Below, piece after piece: positions 17,500 through 29,300 of a DNA stretch of 64,000 nt (its first letter is position 1; each line of letters opens with the position of its first letter). This stretch comes from Streptomyces sulfonofaciens (GTDB lineage: Bacteria; Actinomycetota; Actinomycetes; Streptomycetales; Streptomycetaceae). Under the pieces are notes generated by a model. It had not been told where the DNA came from. It did no database searches and was given only the letters and a program-made list of their open reading frames with translations. The stretch lies in contig NZ_BNCD01000010.1 of assembly GCF_014656295.1 (NCBI RefSeq), positions 251,754 to 315,753 of the forward strand, read 5' to 3'. The position numbers and the translations under genes are program-made.

Positions 17500-17517
17500 G
17501 CCGGGCCCTGGCCCGGC
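17500..17517 (+). terminator. Short perfect hairpin between cefF and cmcH
   Basis: GCCGGGCC, CT and GGCCCGGC form an 8-bp perfect stem, 60 nt after cefF and 93 nt before cmcH. It is too short to be sure of termination, but it could lower cmcH expression relative to cefF. Confidence 0.4.
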
Positions 17518-17610
17518 TCGTGCGGCGGGGGAGCCCTCCGATCGTCTTGAAGTCCGTGAAGCGGATCACACCCGACCATCGTCGAAGTCCAACGCGTGGG
17601 AAGGATCGGA

Positions 17611-19176
17611 ATGCTCGTCGTTGCATTGAAGCCGGGTCACGACGGCGCGGTCGCCGCGATCGACAACCGCAAGTTGCTCTACTCGCTCGAATCGGAGAAG
17701 GACTCCCGCCCTCGGTACACGCAACTGCTGCCGACGACGATCCTCGACATCGCCGAGCGGCTCGACGCCGTACCGGACGTGGTGGCCCTGGGGGGCTGGA
17801 GCGACCTGCGTCCCAACCGCATCTCCTACACCGGCGCGGGTTACGAGGGCACCCATGAGCCCACCATCACGACCTCGCGCTTCTTCGGCAAGGAGGTCAG
17901 GTTCTTCACCTCGACGCACGAGAGATCGCACATATACATGGCGCTGGGCATGGCCCCCGCGGACACCGCCCCCTTGCGGACGGTCCTGGTCTGGGAGGGG
18001 GACGTCGGCGCCTTCTACGTCGTCGACGCCGACCACCGCATCGTCCGCACCGTCCCGGTCATGACGGGCCCCGGCGCGCGGTACTCGTTCCTCTTCGGGC
18101 TCGCCGACCCCACCTTCCCCGACTCCGGGGGAAAGCCCCGTCTCAACGACGCCGGCAAGCTCATGGCGCTGGCGGCGTTCGGGGACGCGGGCGAGGCGGG
18201 TCCCGACATCACGAACGTCGTCGAGCGGATCCTCAAGCAGGACTCCATGTACCCGGCGCCCAAGGCGGAGTACCAAGACTCGGTCCTGTACAACGCGGGC
18301 GTCGAGTCGGACGCCTGCAAGACGGCGGCCGCGCTGCTCACCAAGCGCCTCTTCGAGACGTTCGCGCAGGTCGCTCGCGAACAGATGCCCGAAGGCAGTC
18401 CGCTGTACATCTCCGGCGGATGCGGGCTGAACTGCGACTGGAACAGCGAGTGGGCGGCGCTCGGCCACTTCTCCTCGGTCTTCGTCGCGCCCTGCACCAA
18501 CGACTCGGGCTCCGCGCTGGGCACCGCCATCGACGCGCTCGCCACGTTCACCGGCGACCCCCACATCGACTGGAGCGTCTACAGCGGACTCGACTTCGTC
18601 GACGACACCCGGCCCGACACCAGCCGCTGGCGGTCCCGTCCGCTGGACCACGACGCCGTGGCGCAGGCGCTGGCGGCCGGCCGCGTCGTGGCGTGGGTGC
18701 AGGGGCGGTGGGAGATCGGGCCGCGGGCACTGGGCAACCGCTCGCTGCTGGCCGAGCCGTTCAGCACGGCCACCAGGGACCTGCTCAACGACATCAAGAA
18801 GCGCGAGGACTACCGGCCCATCGCACCGGTCTGCCGGGTCGAGGACCTCCCGGCGGTCTTCCATGAGGACTTCGAGGACCCGTACATGCTGTACTTCCGG
18901 CGTGTGCGCGAGTCCAGCGGCGCGCTGGCCGTGACGCACGTGGACGGTTCCGCGCGGTGCCAGACCGTGCGGGAGTCGGGCAACCCGCGCCTGCACCGGC
19001 TGCTGTCGGCGTTCGCCGCGCGGCGGGGCCTGGGCGTGCTGTGCAACACGTCGCTGAACTTCAACGGGGAGGGCTTCATCAACCGCACGTCCGACCTGAC
19101 GCTCTACTGCGAGTCGCGGGGAATCTCGGACATGGTCGTCGGTGACACGTGGTACCAGCGCGTAGAGGGCTCCTGA
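17611..19176 (+). CDS. cmcH: CmcH, 3'-hydroxymethylcephem O-carbamoyltransferase
   Basis: Predicted 521 aa from the ATG at 17611 (GGAAGGA upstream). It transfers the carbamoyl group of carbamoyl phosphate to the 3'-hydroxyl of the cephem. The N-terminal half is a Kae1-like ATP/metal domain with LKPGHDGAVAAI and the metal pair His103 and His107 in STHERSHIYMA. The C-terminal half has the carbamoyltransferase features GPRALGNRSLLAEP and CNTSLNFNGEGF. Length matches S. clavuligerus CmcH. It ends the rightward run, with a 20-bp-stem terminator shared with the convergent pcbC. Confidence 0.92.
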   Translation: MLVVALKPGHDGAVAAIDNRKLLYSLESEKDSRPRYTQLLPTTILDIAERLDAVPDVVALGGWSDLRPNRISYTGAGYEGTHEPTITTSRFFGKEVRFFTSTHERSHIYMALGMAPADTAPLRTVLVWEGDVGAFYVVDADHRIVRTVPVMTGPGARYSFLFGLADPTFPDSGGKPRLNDAGKLMALAAFGDAGEAGPDITNVVERILKQDSMYPAPKAEYQDSVLYNAGVESDACKTAAALLTKRLFETFAQVAREQMPEGSPLYISGGCGLNCDWNSEWAALGHFSSVFVAPCTNDSGSALGTAIDALATFTGDPHIDWSVYSGLDFVDDTRPDTSRWRSRPLDHDAVAQALAAGRVVAWVQGRWEIGPRALGNRSLLAEPFSTATRDLLNDIKKREDYRPIAPVCRVEDLPAVFHEDFEDPYMLYFRRVRESSGALAVTHVDGSARCQTVRESGNPRLHRLLSAFAARRGLGVLCNTSLNFNGEGFINRTSDLTLYCESRGISDMVVGDTWYQRVEGS

Positions 19177-19183
19177 CGCAGGC

Positions 19184-19226
19184 GCACCGGGGGGCCGGAG
19201 GGACGTTCCCTCCGGCCCCCCGGTGC
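19184..19226. terminator. Perfect 20-bp-stem bidirectional terminator between cmcH and pcbC
   Basis: Arms of 20 bp (the left starts GCACCGGGGGGCCGGAGG) pair without mismatch around CGT. It begins 8 nt past the cmcH stop and ends 60 nt from the pcbC stop, so it separates the two convergent cephamycin transcripts. Confidence 0.9.
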
Positions 19227-19285
19227 GTCCGGGTGCCCCTGCGGCGGCGGACCCGGGAGCGGGCCCGCCACCTCGGGGGCCACCG

Positions 19286-20275
19286 TCAGGTCTGGCCGTT
19301 CTTGACGATCAGCGCACGCAGGCCGTGCTGGAGGTAGTCGCCGTAGGAGAGCGGCTCGTTCTTCACCGGCTCGATCGCCCCCTCGGGCACGAACGGCTCG
19401 ATGAGGGCGTTGTGCCCGCCGTTGAGGAAGAACGGCAGGGACAGCCGCTCCGCGTTGATGAACTTCACGCGGTGGTTGGGGGCCGGGAAGTAGTCGTTGG
19501 TGATGTGCGCCATGTACGTGCCGCAGTTCACCAGGAAGTTCTCCCCGGACGTCGGCAGGTCCTGCCATCCGTCCACGGTCTCGACCTGGAGGTTCTGCAC
19601 CTCCGTCTGGAACAGGACGGTGATCATCGACACGTCCAGGTGGTCCTCGAAGCTCAGCTTCGTGCCGTCGGGACCCGTCTTGACCGGCGGGTAGTCCTCC
19701 AGGTACGGGTAGCGGATCAGTGACACGGAGGAGAGCGTGTCGGCCTCCGCGAGCGCCGGGTCGAAGAAGTGCTCGGGCTTGCCGAGCGCCAGCGCGAGCC
19801 CGCGCATGATCACCGTGGAGAGCCGGAGCATCTCCCGGTAGTAGCTCTCGCAGAACGGCCGGAACCGCGGATGCCGCTCCTCGTCGGGCCAGTCGTTCAC
19901 CTCGTGCATCGGCACCCCGGACTTGATCATGGGGTGGTCCTCGGTGAACGCCGGGTTCAGGTAGCAGAAGGACTCGACCGCCTTCTTCCCCTTGACGGCC
20001 ATGTAGTAGCCGTTGCGCACGTGCGAGTTGTTCGGGTTGTAGGCGCGGATCGCCAGGTCGAACTTCTCCTGGTCCGTCATGGTGCGGTGGAACTCGTTGA
20101 CGACGTCCTGCAGCAACTGCACGTCCACGCCGTGGTGGGAGGCGTAGAAGAAGCCGGAGCCCCGGCAGGCCTTGTTGATCTCCTCCGCGACGCTCCTCTT
20201 GGCGTCCGCGTCGTCTTTGAACAGCGGTGAGATGTCGATGGTCGGAACGTCCGCCGACGGCATCCGAATTGGCAT
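19286..20275 (-). CDS. pcbC: PcbC, isopenicillin N synthase
   Basis: Predicted 329 aa from the ATG at 20275 (GGAGGG upstream), exactly the family length. It is a non-heme Fe(II) oxidase that closes ACV into isopenicillin N using one O2. Iron ligands are His212, Asp214 (FEDHLDVSM) and His268 (PAPNHRV). Arg277 and Ser279 (NAERLSL) bind the ACV valine carboxylate. The C-terminal QHGLRALIVKNGQT is the family tail. It lies 52 bp after pcbAB on the same strand, so lat-pcbAB-pcbC look like one operon that ends at the terminator shared with cmcH. Confidence 0.96.
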   Translation of the reverse strand: MPIRMPSADVPTIDISPLFKDDADAKRSVAEEINKACRGSGFFYASHHGVDVQLLQDVVNEFHRTMTDQEKFDLAIRAYNPNNSHVRNGYYMAVKGKKAVESFCYLNPAFTEDHPMIKSGVPMHEVNDWPDEERHPRFRPFCESYYREMLRLSTVIMRGLALALGKPEHFFDPALAEADTLSSVSLIRYPYLEDYPPVKTGPDGTKLSFEDHLDVSMITVLFQTEVQNLQVETVDGWQDLPTSGENFLVNCGTYMAHITNDYFPAPNHRVKFINAERLSLPFFLNGGHNALIEPFVPEGAIEPVKNEPLSYGDYLQHGLRALIVKNGQT

Positions 20276-20327
20276 GGAACCCTCCAGGAACTCTGCATCT
20301 AGCGCTGATGAGGGGACATCGGCCTGT

Positions 20328-23300
20328 TCACCAGGCATCTGACAGGGACGCGGAGATGCGTTCGCACATACCGCTGACGACGTGCTCGCTGCGCACCCAC
20401 GAGTGGTGGGTCACGCCACGCAGCTCGTGCACCTCGATCAACTCGGCCGGCAGAAGGGTGTCGAGGCTGTGGTACGGCGTCCCGTGGTAGTAGTCGAACA
20501 GCAGGCGCTGCCGGTCGTCGCGGACGACGTCGTTCGGCTCGCCCGCCTTGAACATCACCAGCTTGCCCAGGCGTGCGCCGAGCCGCTCCAGGTCGGCCGG
20601 GTCCGGCGCGTGGTGGTAGTCGATCGGGTCGAGGATGTCCTCGACGTCCGGCATCCCGATGCCGGCCGACGCCTGCCGCACGTTGAAGTAGGAGTCGATG
20701 AGCAACAGGTTGGCGACCTTCTCACCGGCACGCGCGAGCTGGAGCGACGCCTCCAGGGCGGTCACGCCCCCGAAGCTCCAGCCGAGGAAGCTGTACGGCC
20801 CCGCGGGCTGCAGCTCCCGGACGTGGCCCAGGTAGTACCGGGCCAGGGCCGCGAACGACGGCATCGCGGAGTGCAGGTGCCTGTTGTTGAACAGCACCAG
20901 CCGGAAGCCGGGCAGCCGTTGGGCGATGTTGCTCAGGTAGCTCTCGGCGCCGCCCTCGCCGGGCGGGAAGACGAAGAGGGTGCGCTCCGCGCTCTCCTCG
21001 TTGACGATGATGTACGGGTCGAAGTCCTCGCCTGGTGCGAGCCGCGGACCTGCCGTCGCGCGGCCCGTGCCACCGGCCGCCACCGTCGCCGTGTGGGCGG
21101 CGACCTTCTCCAGCCAGGACTTGAGTTCCGCGGCGAACCGCCGGGTGGTGGCCTGGTCGAGACGGCTGTCCACCACGGTGATCAGACGGCCGCCGGCACA
21201 CCTCATCGTCACGTCGACGCTGAACTGGTCGGCTCCGCGGTTACGGTCGGAGATGTTGCTTCCCGACATCGCCGAGTCGAGCTGCCAGCCCGCCCGGTGG
21301 TCCCCGGCCCCCTCGGATATCCGCCCGAGGTAGTTGAAGCTGACCGGCGGGAGCGGGGCGCGCTCGCCGCCGTACCTGCCGAAGAGGGCGCCGTAGCCGA
21401 TGCCGTGGTGCGGCACCCGCCGAGCGGCCCGCTTCGTCGCGAGGATGCTGCCTTCGAGGTCCGCCGGGTCCGCCTCGACGGCCAGCGGGTGCATGGTGGT
21501 GAACCATCCGACGGTGTCCCGGACGTCGGGTGCCCCGTCGAACAGTTCACGGCCGTGGCCCTCGACCGTGACGTGGTTGGTCGCCAGGCCGGTGATCGAC
21601 CGCAGCGCGCCTCCGGTCGCGGTCAGCAGCAGGTCGTTCATGGTGGTGTCGTAGGCCCGGTGGCTCTCGGTCAGCAGCACCCGGGTGTCGGACGGGTCGA
21701 GCGCGAACTCCTCGCGGTGGGTCTCGGCCGTGCTCGTGTCCACCGCGAGCGGGCCGGCCGCCGTCGCGGCCACGGCCCGCGTGACCTCGTCCCACAGCTC
21801 CCGCTCGTCCGCGGCGGGCACGTAGTCGCGCAGCGCCCGGGCCCACTGCCGGTAGCTGCTCGTCTTCTCCTCCAGCTCGCCGCCGTGGTACAGGATCTCC
21901 AGGTCCTGCGCGAGGATGTGCCAGCTCACGCTGTCGACGATGAGGTGGTGCAGGGCGAACCAGACGCGGGCGCTGCCGTCGTCGAAGCCGTGCAGGTACG
22001 CCGCGCAGGCGATCGGGCCGTGCTCCAGGTCGAAGCCGCTCTGCCACTGGGCGAGCTGCCGTCCGACGTGCTCGTCCTGCATGCCGCGCACGTCGAGTTC
22101 GTGCAGGACGACGTCCGGGCGCCCGGCGTGGTACGCCTGGGTGACCCCCTCGCCGTCACCGCCGGGCCCGGTGTAGCGCAGGCTGAACGCGTCGTGGTGG
22201 TCGACCAGTGCCGCAAGGGCCCGGCGCAGCTCGGCCACGTCGAGCTGCGGTGTCCTGACGGCGAAGTTGTGGTTCCACCAGCCGCGGTCCGCGAGCGGTT
22301 TGGCGAAGAACCACTCCTGGATGGGCAGCAGCGGGCAGTCGCCGCTCAGCCGGCCCTGCTCGGGCTCCTCGCGCTGCTCGGCCTTCGCACCGCTCGCGGT
22401 GCCCGGTGCGGCCAGCACGGCATCGGCGAACCGCCGGACGGTGGGGTGGTCGAAGACGTCCTTGACGGTGACCCGCCGTCCGAGCTCCCGCTGCACCTGG
22501 CTCGCCAGGTGCAGCGCGCTGATGCTGTCGCCGCCCGACCGGAAGAAGTCGTCGTCGATGCCGACCGTGCCGCCCGGTAGCTGCGCGCTCCACAACTGGC
22601 ACAACCGGGCCTCGCCGCGGTTGCGCGGTGCCGCGTGGGCGGCGGCGCGTGAGGCGGTGCGGACGGCCGCGGGCAGGGCCTTGGTGTCGAGCTTGCCGTT
22701 GACGGTCATCGGCAGCGGCCCGTCGAGCCCGACCAGCAGCGAGGGCACCATGGCCGGCATCAGCCGGGCCCGCAGGGTGGCGAAGACCTCGTCCTCGTCG
22801 ACGGTCCCCTCGCCGTCCGCCACGTAGTAGCCGACGAGGCGCCTGCTGTCCGGCGCCTGCGCGTCCGGCACGGCGAGGACGGCGCACTCGCGCACATGGC
22901 GGCAGGTCGCCAGGACCGCCTCCACCTCGCCGGGCTCGATCCGCAGGCCGTTGATCTTGACCTGGGCGTCGTTGCGTCCCATGTACTGGAGCTCGCCGCC
23001 GCGGGTGCGGCGGACGAGGTCGCCGGTGCGGTAGAGGACGGGGTACCGGTCGTCGCGGAGCTCGGCCGCGGTGCGGAACGGGTTCGGCAGGAACCGCTCG
23101 CGCGTGAGGTCCGGCCGGTTCAGGTACCCGTCCGTGACGCACTCACCGGCCATGTACAGCTCGCCGACCGCGCCGGGAGGCAGCAGCCGCATCGCGTCGC
23201 CGAGCACGTAGAGCCGGGTGTTCGCGAGCGGCTGCCCGAAGGTGTTGCGGTAGGGCTCGCCGGCCTCGAAGCGCCGGCCGGTGTTGTAGACGGCCGTCTC

Positions 23301-26300
23301 CGTGGTCCCGTAGGCGTTGACGATCGGCCCGGAGTACTCGCTGCGGATCTTCTCGAAGTGCCGCTCGTGGAACGCCTCACCGGCCACCAGCAGGCACCTC
23401 AGCCCCGTCAGGCGCCTGAGGTCGAACTGCTGGATCTGGGTCGGCGTACCGCTCATGTACGTCAGCCCCGCACCGTTCGCCCAGTCGTAGAAGTCGTCGT
23501 CGTGGGCGGCCGAGGGCGGCGGGACGAGCAGGGTGTGGCCGCTCAGGACCGACAGCGCCAACTGCTCGACGGAGAAGTCGAAGACGTAGTTGGCCAGGAA
23601 CAGGATCCCCTGGCGTGCCGTGCCGGGTGCCGCGAAGTAGCGCTCGGCCACCTGCGCGCGGAAGCTGTCCACGCAGCGGTGCGGCACGAGGACCGCCTTC
23701 GGGCGCCCCGTGGTGCCCGAGGTGTAGATGGCGTAGGCCAGGTCGGCGCTCGTGGCCCCGGTGCGCGGGTTCTCCGACGACCGGTAGCCCATGGGCAGCC
23801 GGTCGGCGAACAGCACCGGCAGTCCGTCCGGGGCCGCGAGGCCGCGCAGCCGCTCGCCGTGCGCCTCGTTGGTCAGCACCAGGCGCGCCGCGGTGTCCTG
23901 GAGCATGAAGGCGATCCGGTCGTCGGGGTAGCCCGGATCGATCGGCACGTACGCCGCGCCGGACTTCCACACCGCCAGGATCGCGGTGATCATCAGCTCG
24001 CTCTTGTCCAGGACCAGGCCGACCAGGTCGCCGGGGTGCAACTGGACGACGGACCGCAGGTAGTGCGCCAACTGGTTGGCCCGCTCGTTCAGCTCCCGGT
24101 AGGTCAGCCTCCTGTCGCGGCAGACCACCGCGGTCTCGTCGGGCCAGGCCGCTGCCATCTCCTCGAACACGCCGTGCAGCGTCCGGGAGGCGCCCGCGGC
24201 GGGGGCCGGCGCACTGCCGCCCGCGGCCTCGGCCAGCAGCGCCGCCCGGCCCGCCTCGTCGAGGCAGCCGACGTCGGCCAGCCTGGCGGCCCCGCTTTCG
24301 GCCGCGGTGAGCCGGGCGAACTCCTTCAGGACGTGCCGGAACGTCGAGATGAGGCCGCCCGCGCTGGTGTCGTCGAAGAGGGCTGCGGCGAAGGTCAGGT
24401 TGCCGGCCAGGCCGTCGGGGGTCTCGGTGAGGGTGGCCGACAGGTCGAACTTGGTGGCCGTCCAGCCTCCGGCGTCCGGCCTGTAGCCGGTCAGGGCCGG
24501 CCGCCCGGCCGCCTCGGGGGCGGCCCCGGCGCGGTCCGTGACGTTCTGGAGGGTGAAGTTGACCTGGAGCACGGGGTGGCGGCTCGGGTCCTTGTCCGGG
24601 TCGAGCTCCTTGACGAGCTGCTCGAACGGCAGCTCGCCGTGCACCTGGGCCGCCACGACGCCCGCGCCGACCGAGCGGACGTAGTCCGTCAGCGTCGCGT
24701 CCGGGTCGACCTGGACGCGCAGCGCGAGCAGGTTCGCGAAGAACCCGACCGTGCGGTCGAACTCCGGGCGCCCGCGGTTGGCGGAGGGCGTGCCGATGAC
24801 GAAGTCGTCCTGGCCGGTGTACATGTGCAGCATGAGGCACCAGGCGCCGAGCAGCACGCTGTAGAGGCTCACCCGCGACGACTGGGCCAGGGCGCGCAGC
24901 GCCTGGGTCGTCGGCTCGTCGAGGTCGAACTCGATCTCCCGGCCGCGGTAGTCGAACCGGGCAGGACGCGGGTGGTCCAGCGGCAGCCTGATCGTCTCGA
25001 AGCCGGCCAGCGCCTTCGTCCAGAACTCGGTCAGCTCCGCGAGCCGCCGGCCGCTGAGGTACTGCCGCTGCCACACCGCGAAATCCGCGTACGTGGCGTT
25101 CACCGCCGGCAGCGAATCCGCGGGCGCGCCGCCCAGCAGGGCCGCCAGTTCCTCGCGGAAGCCGTTCCAGGACCAGCCGTCGAAGGAGGTGTGGTGCAGG
25201 ACGAGGCTCAGGTACACGGCGCCGGGGTCGGTGCCGAGCTCGAACAGGTCGGCCCTGACGGGCAGTTCCTCGTGCAGGCGGAAGACGTACTCGGAGCACT
25301 CGACGAGCCGGGCGTCGAGCTCGGCGGTGCTGCCGACCGTGTGGACGGGAACCTCGAACCGGGCGGAGACGTCGTCCGCGGGCACCGCGTGCTGGCGGCG
25401 CACACCGTCGTCGTCCGTCCTGAGCAGGGTGCGCAGGGCGGCGTGCCGGCGCAGCAGCGCCTCCAGGGCGCCTGTGACCGACTCCCGCGAGGTGCCGCCG
25501 TCCGCGGCGATCCTGAGGACGAACGGGATGTTGTAGGCGGCGGTGCCGCCCTCGAACTCGTCGATGAACAGCAGGCGCTCCTGCGCGAGCGACACCGGGG
25601 GGTGCTCGTCGCCTGCCGCGGCGCTTGCGGCGGCCTGCTCGGCGAGCTCGCCGTCCGCCTGCGCGGCCGTCCGGCGGATGTGTTCCGCCTGTGCCCCGAG
25701 CGTGGTGTGCTGGAGCACGGTCGCGACGCCCAGGCCGCCGCCGAAACTCGTGGTGATGGCCTGCGCGAGGACCATCGCCCGCAGGCTGTCGCCGCCCAGC
25801 GCGAAGAAGTCGTCGTGCACGCCTACGCGGTCCGGTGCGACGCCGAGGACCGTGGACCAGATGCCGACCAGCTTGGCCTCGACGTCGTTCGAGGGCGCGA
25901 CGTACCGGGCGCCCTCGTCCGGCGCGAAGTCGGTCTCCGGCAGCCGCCGGGTGTCGAGCTTCCCGCTGGGCGTCACCGGGATGTCGGTGATCCGCATGAT
26001 GCGCGAGGGCACCACGGCCTCGGGAAGCTTCCTGCGCATCCACTGCTTGACGTCCTGCTCGTCCAGGTCGTGGTCGCACACGTAGAAGCCGACGAGGTAC
26101 TTCTGCGTCGCCGCGAGCCCCGTGCCCCGGTGCTCGCGGGCGATCACCAGGGACCTGGTCACTCCGGCGTACGACGACAGGGCCGCCTCGACCTCGCCGA
26201 GCTCGACGCGCTGGCCGCGGATCTTGACCTGGAGGTCGGTGCGGCCCAGGCACTCCAGCTCGCCGTTCGGCAGCCACCGCACCAGGTCGCCCGTCTTGTA

Positions 26301-29300
26301 CATGCGCGCGTTGCGCCCGGACGCCTTCTCCTCGGCTGTCTGGAACGGGTTGTCGACGAACCGGTCCGCCGTCAGCTCGGGGCGGTTGAGGTAGCCCCGG
26401 GTGACGCCGACGCCGCCGATGTACAGCTCGCCCATGCCGCCGACCGGCACCCGCTGCATCGACTTGTTGAGCACGTAGGCGGTGTAGTTCTCCACCAGAT
26501 GGCCGATGCTCTTGGTGGACCGCCGCTCGCCGACCGCGTACGGCCGCTTGTGGCTCGTGATGGAGATCTCCGTCGGGCCGTACCCGTTGATGATGGTGCC
26601 CCGGAACATCCCGCGGATCTTGTCGAACACCGGCTCGGTGAAGTCCTCGCCGATGGCGTCGATACGGGTCAGGGAGGTGGTCGTCGTGTAGTCGTACAGC
26701 GACAGGACCGACGGCGTGCCGGAGAGGTAGGTGACGTTCTCGTCGTTGATGTACTTGTACAGGCGCTCCGCGTCCGAGCGCATGGTGTCGTCGAGGACCA
26801 CCAGCTTCTGCCCGTTGAGCAGGGCGTCGGTCATCTGCTCGACGAAGTGGTCGAAGACGTAGTTGGAGAAGGACAGCAGGGCCTCGTCCCCGGCGGTCTT
26901 CTGGAGCCCGAACAGCCTCGCCAGGGAGACCTGGAGGTTGACGACCCCCCGGTGCTCGACGAGTACCGCCTTGGGCTTGCCCGTGGTGCCCGAGGTGTAG
27001 ATCGCGTAGGCAAGGTCGGTGCTGGTGACCGGTGTGACGGGGTTCTGCGGGGACTGTCCCTCCAGCGGCAGCCGCTCGATGTCCAGCACCGGCAACCCGG
27101 CCAGGGGCGCGAGGCCGCGCAGCCGTCCGCCGTGCGTCTCGTTGGTCACCACCAGCCGCGCCGTGGTGTCCTGGAGCATGAAGGCGATCCGGTCGTCGGG
27201 GTAGCCCGGATCGATCGGCACGTACGCCGCGCCGGCCTTCCACACCGCCAGGATCGCGGTGATCATCAGCTCGCTCTTGTCCACCACGAGTCCGACGATG
27301 TCGTTCGGGCGCAGTTCGGCCACGGACCGCAGGTGGTGCGCCAGCCGGTTGGCCCGCTCGTTCAGCTCCCGGTAGGTCAGCCTCCTGTCGCGGTACACCA
27401 CCGCGATCTCGTCGGGCCAGGCCGCCGCCATGTCCTCGAAGACCCCGTGCAGGGTCTTGTCCGAAGGGAAGTCGGCCTCTGTGCGGTTCCAGGCGTCGAA
27501 GCGCTCGACCATCGCGGGCGAGACGAGTGCGAGGCCGTCGACGGGTCGCGTGATGTCGTCGGCCACCTGGGCGAACAGGGTCTCGGTCACGTCGAGCAGT
27601 GCCTCGATCGTGGTGTCCTCGAACAGCTCGCCGGCGTACCACAGGGTGACCGTCAGCTCGTCGCCCTCCTCGCGTGCCACGACGGCCAGCGGGTAGTCCA
27701 CCTTGTCGGCGTCGTAGGCCTTCTCGAAGCGGAGCAGTTCGTCGTGCCGGCGCTCCTCGTCCTCGTCCAGGAGCCGCGGGTAGTTCTCCAGCACCAGCAG
27801 GGTGTCGAACAGCCGGCGCTTCATCCCGCCGGTCTCCAGCCGGCCCAGCTCCACCGTGCTCTTGCTGTTCATGGTGTTCACGGCGGACTGGATCTCGCGG
27901 ATGGCCGCACCCACGCTCCTGGCCGCCTGGTCGTCGTGGTCGACGATCAGGGGCAGCGTGTTGATGAACAGGCCCACCGAGTTCTCGATGCCGTCGATGT
28001 GGGGGTTGCGCCCGGACACGATCGTCCCCACCACCGTGGTGTTCCCGCCGCCGACGGCGTACAGGACCTTGTGCCACACGAACTGGAGAACGGAGTGCAG
28101 GGTGACGCGGTGCTCGGCGCACACCGCCTTGAGCGCGGCGGTCCGCTCCGTGCCGAGGCGCAGCTTCTTCGTCCGGTGCTCGTGCACGTGGTCGTACTCG
28201 CTCAGCGCGACCCGGTACCGGATGTCCTCCCTGATCAGGCCGGCGAAGTCACCGCGCTCGTCGATGCGCTCGACCTGGCGCGTCCAGTACTCGACGTGGT
28301 CGTTGCGGTGCGCCTCCCAGTCCCGCTGGGCCGCCTGGTACGCGCCGTCCACGGCCTGCTCGACCGCAAGGCCCTGGACCAGGCGCAGATACGTGCGGTG
28401 CACGTCGTCGTGGAGCACCGGCAGGCTCCAGCCGTCCAGGATGATGTGGTGGCAACTGAAGATCAGTGAGAAGAGGTCCGCGCGCTGCTTGATCAGGTAG
28501 ACCCGGAACAGCCGGCCCGCACCCGGGTCGTACGGCTCGGTGCGGTCCCGCTCCTGAAGCTCCCTGATGCGGGCGTCCTGCGCCTCGGGGTCCGCCGTGT
28601 CGCTCAGGTCGACGAACCGCCAGTCGAAGGGCTTGTCGTCGTTGTCGATGATCTGGAGCGGTTCCTCGGCCCACTCGAAGCGCAGCCTGAGCGCCGGGTA
28701 CGTGCGCCGCGCGTGCTGCCAGGCCTCCTCCATCAGGTCGGGGCGGATGGCGCAGTGGTAGCGGTGCACCGACTGCATGACGTAGGCGTCGTCGCCGTTC
28801 CTGCGCTTCAGTGCGTGGTAGAGCAGGCCCTGCTGGAGGCCGTTGGCGAGCAGCCTGGTGGACTCCCCCTCGGCCGGCACCCGCTCGGCGACGGCCCTCG
28901 GCTCGGGCCCGGTGCCCTGCTCCCGCCGCTGGTCCAGGTGGTGCGCCAGCTCGCCGAGCGTGCGAAGCGTGAAGACGTCCTCGACGCCGACGAAGACGCC
29001 GAGCCGCTGCCGCACCCGCGCGATGAGCAGGATGCAGGAGATGCTCTGGCCGCCGAGCCGGAAGAAGTCGTCGTGGTCGCCGATCCGGGCCGCCGGCACG
29101 CCGAGGACCGTGCTCCAGATCTCGCGCAGCTCGTCGAGGACGCCGCCCGCACCCCCAGCACGGCCGACGGCGGACGCGGGTGCCGCGTGCGGGCGTGCGA
29201 GGTCGACCTCGGGCAGGGCGCGCCAGTCGACCTTGCCGTTGACGTTGACCGGGATGCTGTCGAGGCGGACCATCCGGGCCGGCACCATGATCCGGATCAG

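Noticed and set aside
22896..28469. An 1857-codon open frame opposite pcbAB
   Set aside because: It mirrors the antisense of the NRPS gene; the protein is Arg/Val/Gly-rich with no family likeness, while the minus strand encodes clear ACV synthetase domains.
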